This document shows positions 58,963 through 64,000 of a stretch of 64,000 bases of DNA, piece after piece; the first letter of the stretch is position 1; every line of letters starts with the position of its first letter. The notes beneath the pieces were generated by a model. It had not been told where the DNA came from, did not search any database, and saw nothing but the letters and a program-made list of their open reading frames with translations. Origin of the DNA: Sphingomonas immobilis (GTDB lineage Bacteria > Pseudomonadota > Alphaproteobacteria > Sphingomonadales > Sphingomonadaceae); assembly GCF_030580995.1 (NCBI RefSeq), contig NZ_JAUQSZ010000012.1, positions 1-64,000 on the forward strand, written 5' to 3'. Both the position numbers and the translations under genes were made by a program.

Positions 58963-61056
58963 ATGGCGACCGCCCCACCCCCAGCCAGATCGCGCCGCAA
59001 ACGGCTGTCGCGCAAGGCGATCGCGATCTCCCTCCTGCTCGCCCTCGCCCTGACGGCGGGCGGCATCTGGTGGCTGTCGCGCCTGGCCAGGCCGGTGCCG
59101 ACCGTCTTTGGCGGGCCGGTCGCGGTGGAGACGGTGGCGGGCGACGGTGTGGCGGGCCGCGACGACGGCCTTGGCATGAAGGCGCGCTTCAACGATCCCT
59201 TCGCGCTCGCCTTCGATGCCAACGGCATGCTCTACGTCGCGGACGCGGGCGATAGCGACCGTATCCGCAAGGTCGACGCCGAGGGCCATGTCACCACGCT
59301 GCCGGGCAGCTTCGACACGCCGTCCGGGATCGCGATCGACGCGGCGGGCAATATCTTCGTGGCGGAGACGGGCGCGAACCGCATCCGCAGGATCGACGCC
59401 ACCGGCGCGCTGACGACCTTCGCCGGTAACGGCGTCGCGGGATTCCGCGACGGCCCGGCGGCACAGGCGCAGTTCGATGGCCCGATCGGCCTCGCGGTCG
59501 ATGCGCAGGGCAATGTCTATGTCGCCGATACCTATAACGACCGTATCCGCGTGATCGGTGCCGACGGGCAGGTGCGCACGCTCGCGGGCGGGGCTCAGGG
59601 CTTCGCCGACGGCGACGGCGCGGTCGCAGCATTCAACACGCCCTCTGGCATCGCCCTCGACAAGCAAGGCACGCTGCTGATCGCCGACACCGGCAACGAT
59701 GCGATCCGCAGGCTCGACAAGGACGGCCGCGTCTCGACGCTGGCCTATTCACCGCCCGAGGACGACGCCGGGCCGCTCCGCGCGCCGGTCGCGCTGGCGC
59801 GGACGTGGGACGGGTTCCTCTACATCTCCTCCTTCCGCCGCGACCGCATCGTGCAGATGTCGCCTGCTGGCGAGCTCCGCATTCTCGCCGGACGCGGAAC
59901 GGCGATCGCCGGGAACGACGTGCTGCTCGCACGGCCTGCGGGGCTGGCGCTCGACCGCGCGGGCGCTTTGTACGTCGCGGATTCGTCCAACCATGCGGTG
60001 CGCAAGATCGGCCCGCGCCAGTCCACGCCGCCCCCAGGCCCCGCCCTGCGCACCGATCCGCCCGCGCTCACGCGGCTGAAGGATTTCCCGTGGCCGGTCG
60101 CGCCGCAACATGCCTGGCATGAGGTCGTCGGCACGCTCGGCGAGGTGCGCGGCAATTATCAGGGCGAGAGCCGCGACCACCTTCACGCCGGGCTCGATAT
60201 CCGCGCCGATGTCGGCCAGCCCGTGCTGGCGGTGGCAGACGAAAAGGTCGCCGATCCGCTCCCGAACTGGACCGTCGAGGGCCTGTCGGAGGGGATGCGC
60301 GTCGATGCGATGACCTACATCCACATGCGCGTCGGCCGCACGCCCAAGGGTGATCCGATCGATCCGGCGCGCTTCCGGTTGACGCACGATGCCACCGGCA
60401 GGCTGACGGGCGTGCGCGTCAAACGCGGCACGCGCTTCCGCGTCGGGGACGTGCTCGGCACGGTCAACCGCATGGCGCACGTCCATCTCGAACTCGGCCA
60501 GCCGGGCAGCCAGGTCAATGCGATCGCACTGCGCTTCACCGGCTTCACCGATCGCTTCGCACCGCGCATCAATGCGGTGCAGGTGGTCGATGCGGCGGGC
60601 CAGCCGCTCAAGGACCGGCAGAAGGGGCGACTGATCGTGCCCGCGAACGGCGGGGTGACGAGCATCGTCGTCGATGCCTGGGATCAGGTCGACGGTAACG
60701 CGCCGCGCCGCCGCCTCGGCCTCTACCGCGCCGGCTTTCGGATTCTCCGCGCCGACGGCACGCCGCTGCCGGGGTTCGAGCGGCCGCGCATCACGCTCGA
60801 ATTCGATCGCCTGCCGCGCGGGGCGGATGTCGCGAAGATCGCCTATGCGCCCGCCAGCGGCGACGCAGTCCACAGCGACCAGCCGACGCGCTTCCACTAT
60901 GTCGTCACCAACCGCGTGCGCGGCGGCAAGGCGGAGGCCGGCAGCTGGAACCCGGCGGGGCTCGCGCCCGGCGACTACATCATCCGCATCTTCGCCGCTG
61001 ATTTCGCCGGCAATCAGGCGGTCGCCAATCGCGACCTGCCGATCACGATTCGCTAG
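58963..61056 (+). CDS. NHL-repeat propeller fused to an M23/LytM-like domain
   Basis: The 697-residue protein has a basic start and one membrane anchor (residues 19-40, KAIAISLLLALALTAGGIWWL). Residues about 55-370 contain six or more NHL repeats, for example LAFDANGMLYVADAGDSDRIRKVDAEG and LAVDAQGNVYVADTYNDRIRVIGADG, forming a propeller. From about 385 comes a domain with HLHAGLDIRADVGQPVLAVADEKV and later NRMAHVHLELG, resembling the HxxxD and HxH zinc motifs of M23 peptidases. A C-terminal beta region follows. I infer an envelope protein binding or cutting peptidoglycan; activity is uncertain. Confidence 0.78.
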   Translation: MATAPPPARSRRKRLSRKAIAISLLLALALTAGGIWWLSRLARPVPTVFGGPVAVETVAGDGVAGRDDGLGMKARFNDPFALAFDANGMLYVADAGDSDRIRKVDAEGHVTTLPGSFDTPSGIAIDAAGNIFVAETGANRIRRIDATGALTTFAGNGVAGFRDGPAAQAQFDGPIGLAVDAQGNVYVADTYNDRIRVIGADGQVRTLAGGAQGFADGDGAVAAFNTPSGIALDKQGTLLIADTGNDAIRRLDKDGRVSTLAYSPPEDDAGPLRAPVALARTWDGFLYISSFRRDRIVQMSPAGELRILAGRGTAIAGNDVLLARPAGLALDRAGALYVADSSNHAVRKIGPRQSTPPPGPALRTDPPALTRLKDFPWPVAPQHAWHEVVGTLGEVRGNYQGESRDHLHAGLDIRADVGQPVLAVADEKVADPLPNWTVEGLSEGMRVDAMTYIHMRVGRTPKGDPIDPARFRLTHDATGRLTGVRVKRGTRFRVGDVLGTVNRMAHVHLELGQPGSQVNAIALRFTGFTDRFAPRINAVQVVDAAGQPLKDRQKGRLIVPANGGVTSIVVDAWDQVDGNAPRRRLGLYRAGFRILRADGTPLPGFERPRITLEFDRLPRGADVAKIAYAPASGDAVHSDQPTRFHYVVTNRVRGGKAEAGSWNPAGLAPGDYIIRIFAADFAGNQAVANRDLPITIR

Positions 61057-61841
61057 AAAGCGGGCAGCACCGCGCCCTTGTAGTGCGCGACGATGAAGGC
61101 GCGCGTCGCCGGGCTGCGCAGCGCGGCGATCAGCTTGACGACGCGCGGGTCGGTCTCGCCGCCGGGTCGGCCGACGACGAAATTGACGTAAGGCGAATTC
61201 TTGTCCTCGATCACCAGCGCGTCGCGCACCGGATTGAGCTTCGCGTCGAGCGCGTAATTGGTGTTGATGAGCGCGAGATCGACCTGATCGAGCACGCGCG
61301 GCAGCGTGGCGGATTCAAGCTCCTTGAACTGCAACCCCTTGGGGTTGGCGACGATATCGCGCAGCGTCGCGAGCGAATCCTCGGGCTTGCGCAGCGTGAT
61401 GAGGCCGGCCTTCTGCAACAGCAGCAACGCGCGGCCGCCGTTGCTCGCCTCGTTGGGGATCGCCACCGTCGCGCCCTGCGGCAGCGCCGCGAGCGCCTTC
61501 CACCGCTTCGAATAGCCGCCCAGCGGCTCGACGTGGATACCGGCATAGGGGACGAGATGCGTGCCGCGCGAGGCGTTGAATTCGTCGAGATAGGGCTTGG
61601 TCTCGAAATAATTCACGTCGATCTGCTTCTGGTCGACCTGCAGATTGGGCTGCACGTAATCGTTGAAGACGCGGATCTGGAGATCGACGCCTTCCTTGGC
61701 GAGCTGCGGCTTGATCGCCTCGAGGATCTCGGCATGCGGCACCGCCGTCGCCGCGACGCTCAGCGTCTTGCCGTCGCTTCCGCCTTTGCCGGGCGAACAG
61801 GCGGCGAGCGCGAGGGCGGCGAGGAAAATGAGACGGCGCAT
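61053..61841 (-). CDS. metQ: D-methionine ABC transporter substrate-binding lipoprotein MetQ
   Basis: MetQ captures methionine (and derivatives) for the MetNI importer. The 262-residue protein has a lipoprotein signal (MRRLIFLAALALAAC, acylated C15), then LSVAATAVPHAEILEAIKPQLAKEGVDLQIRVFNDYVQPNLQVDQKQIDVNYFETKPYLDEFN, the NlpA/MetQ family core, and YSKRWKALAALPQGATVAIPNEASNGGRALLLL. It is last in the minus-strand monooxygenase-metN-metI-metQ series. Its stop is interlocked with the NHL gene stop in CTAG. Confidence 0.93.
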   Translation of the reverse strand: MRRLIFLAALALAACSPGKGGSDGKTLSVAATAVPHAEILEAIKPQLAKEGVDLQIRVFNDYVQPNLQVDQKQIDVNYFETKPYLDEFNASRGTHLVPYAGIHVEPLGGYSKRWKALAALPQGATVAIPNEASNGGRALLLLQKAGLITLRKPEDSLATLRDIVANPKGLQFKELESATLPRVLDQVDLALINTNYALDAKLNPVRDALVIEDKNSPYVNFVVGRPGGETDPRVVKLIAALRSPATRAFIVAHYKGAVLPAF

Positions 61842-61859
61842 GAGGGTCTCTCCGAAAGT

Positions 61860-62525
61860 CTAGCGATGCGAAAACTGGCGGGCGAGACGGTCGCCCGCGA
61901 TCTGGATGACCTGGACGAGCAGGATCAGCAGCACGACCGTCACGACCATCACGTCGGTCTGGAAACGCTGATAGCCGAAGCGGATCGCGAGGTCGCCGAG
62001 CCCGCCCGCGCCGACTACGCCCGCCATCGCCGTGAACGACACGAGCGCGACGGCGGTGACGGTCGCGCCGGAAATCAGCCCCGGCATCGCCTCCGGGATC
62101 AGCGCGGCCGTCACGATCTGGCGCGTCGTCGCGCCCATCGCCTGCGCCGCCTCGATCGTGGTGCGGTCGACCTCGCGTAGCGCGCCCTCGACCAGCCGTG
62201 CATAGAAAGGTGCCGCGCCGACGACGAGCGGCGGGATCGCGCCGACGACGCCGAGCGACGTGCCGACCGTCGCCACCGTCAGCGGGATCATCACGATCAG
62301 CAGGATGACGAACGGCACCGAGCGCAGGATGTTGACCACCACGCCGAGACCCACGTTGACGATCCGGTTCTCCGAAATCTGCCGTTCGGCGGTGAGGTAT
62401 AGCAGGATGCCGAGCGGCAGGCCGAGCAACACCGTCAGCACCAGCGACCCGCCGAGCATCGCCAGCGTATCCACGCAGGCGCGGCCGATATCGCCCCAGT
62501 CGACATTGGCGAACCAGCCGCTCAT
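61860..62525 (-). CDS. metI: Methionine ABC transporter permease MetI
   Basis: The 221-residue inner-membrane protein has five spans and the ABC permease signature region [48 protein letters not shown] and [23 protein letters not shown] are typical of MetI. ATG 62525 overlaps the metN stop in ATGA, and the earlier open frame is a shadow. Together with MetN and MetQ it forms one importer. Confidence 0.93.
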   Translation of the reverse strand: MSGWFANVDWGDIGRACVDTLAMLGGSLVLTVLLGLPLGILLYLTAERQISENRIVNVGLGVVVNILRSVPFVILLIVMIPLTVATVGTSLGVVGAIPPLVVGAAPFYARLVEGALREVDRTTIEAAQAMGATTRQIVTAALIPEAMPGLISGATVTAVALVSFTAMAGVVGAGGLGDLAIRFGYQRFQTDVMVVTVVLLILLVQVIQIAGDRLARQFSHR

Positions 62526-63256
62526 GCGCCGATCGCCGCCAGCATGCGCCGCGTCGCCGCGTGGGTGGCGCCCGCGAAGATATCGGCGACCGCGCCCGTT
62601 TCGACCACCTGGCCCTGGTCCAGCACCGCAACCCGGTCGCACACCGTGCGCACCACCTCCATCTCGTGCGTGATCAGCACGACGGTGAGGCCTAGGTCGC
62701 GATTGAGCGTGCGCAACAGATCGAGCACGCTGCGCGTCGTCTCGGGATCGAGCGCGCTGGTCGCCTCGTCGCAGAGCAGGATATCGGGATCGGTGGCGAG
62801 CGCGCGGGCGATGCCGACACGCTGCTTCTGCCCGCCGGAAAGCTGCGCGGGATATTTCGCCGCATGATCGGCCAAGCCGACGCGCGCCAGCAGCCCCGCA
62901 ACCTTCGCCTCGCGCTCCGCCCGCGCCACGCCCGCCAGCCGGAGCGGAAAAGCGACGTTGGCCGCGACCGTGCGCGAGGAGAGCAGGCCGAAATTCTGAA
63001 AGATCATGCCGATCCGTCGCCGCAGCGCGCGCAGTTCCGGCGGGCGCAGCGAGGCGACGTCGACACCATCCACCACGACGCTTCCCGCGCTCGGCACCTC
63101 CAGCGCGTTGATCAGCCGGATGAGCGTCGACTTTCCCGCGCCAGAAGGCCCGATCACGCCGAACACCTCGCCACGCGCCACCTCCAGCGACACGCCATTG
63201 AGCGCCGCCCCCGCCGATCCTGCGAACCGCTTGTGGACGTCGGTGAGCGCGATCAT
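62522..63256 (-). CDS. metN: Methionine ABC transporter ATPase MetN, short form
   Basis: The 244-residue ATPase starts [60 protein letters not shown], with signature [15 protein letters not shown] and Walker [14 protein letters not shown]. Typical MetN proteins have about 340 residues with a C-terminal NIL (ACT-like) domain that binds methionine and inhibits transport. That domain is absent here, so trans-inhibition is likely lost. Its start overlaps the monooxygenase stop in ATGA. Confidence 0.92.
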   Translation of the reverse strand: MIALTDVHKRFAGSAGAALNGVSLEVARGEVFGVIGPSGAGKSTLIRLINALEVPSAGSVVVDGVDVASLRPPELRALRRRIGMIFQNFGLLSSRTVAANVAFPLRLAGVARAEREAKVAGLLARVGLADHAAKYPAQLSGGQKQRVGIARALATDPDILLCDEATSALDPETTRSVLDLLRTLNRDLGLTVVLITHEMEVVRTVCDRVAVLDQGQVVETGAVADIFAGATHAATRRMLAAIGA

Positions 63257-64000
63257 GCCGTGCCCATCACCTGCACCGCGAAACGCTCCATCTCCTCCGC
63301 CTGCGGGCTCATCTGGAGCAGCAGCAGGTCGAGCCCGGCTGCCTCATATTCGGCGATCCGCTCGCGCAATTGCTCCGGCGTGCCGACGAAATTGGGGCGC
63401 AGGCCGCGGTTGGAGACCGAATATTCCTGAATCTTGAGCTCGCGCTCCAATTGCGTGCCCGACAGCCACTGGTCGAAATTGGCGTAGCCGGCGGGGAGTT
63501 CGCTCACCGTCGTGATGCGTTCCAGCTCGCGCTTCGCCTCGGCCTCGCTGTCGCGCACGATGGCATAGGCGGCCATGCCGTATCGCATGGGGGTGCCGCC
63601 CGCCGCCGCGCGCCGCGCCGCCATGTCGGCGATCTTGGGCGCGATGGCATCGACCGGATCGCCGTGCATGACATAGGCGTCGCACTGGCGCGCGATCATC
63701 GCCTTGGCCTTCTCGCTCTCGCCGCCGGCATAGACCGTCGGGCGCTTGGCGGGCTTGGGCGCGCAGATCGCATCCTCGGTCTGGTAGAATTGCCCGGCGA
63801 AGCTGAAGCGCTCCTCGGTCCACAGGCCGTCGACGACGGTCAGCCATTCCGCGGTACGGGCGTAGCGGTCGTCATGCTGGTCGAATTGCAGGCCGTATTG
63901 CTTCGCCTCGTCCGCCCACCAGGAGGAGACGACGTTGAGCGCCAGCCGCCCGCCGGAGATGCGATCGATGTTCGCCGCCGCCTTGGCGAACAGCGCCGGG
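63253..64000 (-). CDS. LLM-class flavin-dependent monooxygenase (sulfone/sulfonate type), N-terminus cut by window edge
   Basis: At least 248 residues of the C-terminal part are present. The frame reads back beyond the window end: [60 protein letters not shown] and [23 protein letters not shown]. This matches bacterial luciferase-like monooxygenases of the SsuD/SfnG group, which use FMNH2 to split the C-S bond of sulfones or sulfonates. The overlap with metN places it in a sulfur-scavenging operon. Confidence 0.88.
   Translation of the reverse strand, partial: PALFAKAAANIDRISGGRLALNVVSSWWADEAKQYGLQFDQHDDRYARTAEWLTVVDGLWTEERFSFAGQFYQTEDAICAPKPAKRPTVYAGGESEKAKAMIARQCDAYVMHGDPVDAIAPKIADMAARRAAAGGTPMRYGMAAYAIVRDSEAEAKRELERITTVSELPAGYANFDQWLSGTQLERELKIQEYSVSNRGLRPNFVGTPEQLRERIAEYEAAGLDLLLLQMSPQAEEMERFAVQVMGTA

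Overview
The window reads as chromosomal DNA of a high-G+C alphaproteobacterium, most likely a sphingomonad (Sphingomonas or a close relative). The grounds are a CcrM-type GANTC methyltransferase next to rnhB, a C4-type 5-aminolevulinate synthase, a GapR (DUF2312) gene beside DUF1244 and pyruvate kinase, the yebC-ruvC-ruvA order, an lgt-MidA-pgeF block, betaine-lipid genes, and dense palindromic intergenic repeats. Genes are packed tightly, many overlap by ATGA or GTGA, and no rRNA, tRNA, CRISPR array, prophage or classical insertion sequence was seen.

Layout. 1-5.2 kb: Holliday-junction genes ruvA (cut by the window edge) and ruvC, a DUF559 nuclease gene, yebC, DUF1003, gapR, DUF1244, pyk and a lone receiver protein. 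5.4-12.8 kb: RhlE-type helicase, folP, ccrM, rnhB, thiD, two small genes and glmM. 13-25 kb: peptide transporter, nitroreductase, GntR regulator, arylamine acetyltransferase, Sua5, two MsrA genes around galE and an M20 peptidase, then a GIY-YIG/TrmJ fusion, nrdR, glyA and rpiB. 25-31 kb: ECF sigma / RskA anti-sigma / fasciclin cassette, btaAB for betaine lipid, a 28-residue membrane peptide, an unknown gene that duplicates the 3' end of hemA, and hemA. 31-46 kb: murI, plsY, dprA, pdeM, kup, a cystathionine gamma-synthase-type enzyme, pgeF-GNAT-MidA-lgt, an orphan molybdopterin hydroxylase, hemH and phaB. 46-58 kb: glycine-zipper protein, phytase-like esterase, rpmB, tadA, CorC-like protein, an Atm1/HMT1-type ABC exporter, DUF4188/TetR pair and recQ. 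58-64 kb: small proteins, an NHL-repeat/M23-like fusion, and a sulfur-scavenging operon (flavin monooxygenase-metN-metI-metQ) running off the window end.

The most striking theme is the repeats. At least four families of short palindromic arms (called R1-R4 here) occur as inverted pairs resembling REPINs. They lie not only between genes but inside them: thiD carries two in-frame pairs, a MidA-type gene begins inside one, and a pair forms the linker of the GIY-YIG/TrmJ fusion. Two unrelated single-domain nuclease genes (DUF559 and GIY-YIG) lie between inverted arms of two different families, each wedged into an otherwise standard operon (yebC-ruvC and nrdR-trmJ). This suggests, as an unproven hypothesis, that small nucleases travel with or help move these repeats.

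Regulation visible in the sequence includes four GANTC sites, an inverted repeat and a DnaA box upstream of ccrM, a Pho-box-like site upstream of btaAB, an FNR-like half-palindrome between hemA and a divergent small gene, and palindromes between the DUF4188 and TetR genes. All start choices and functions come from reading the sequence without database searches.
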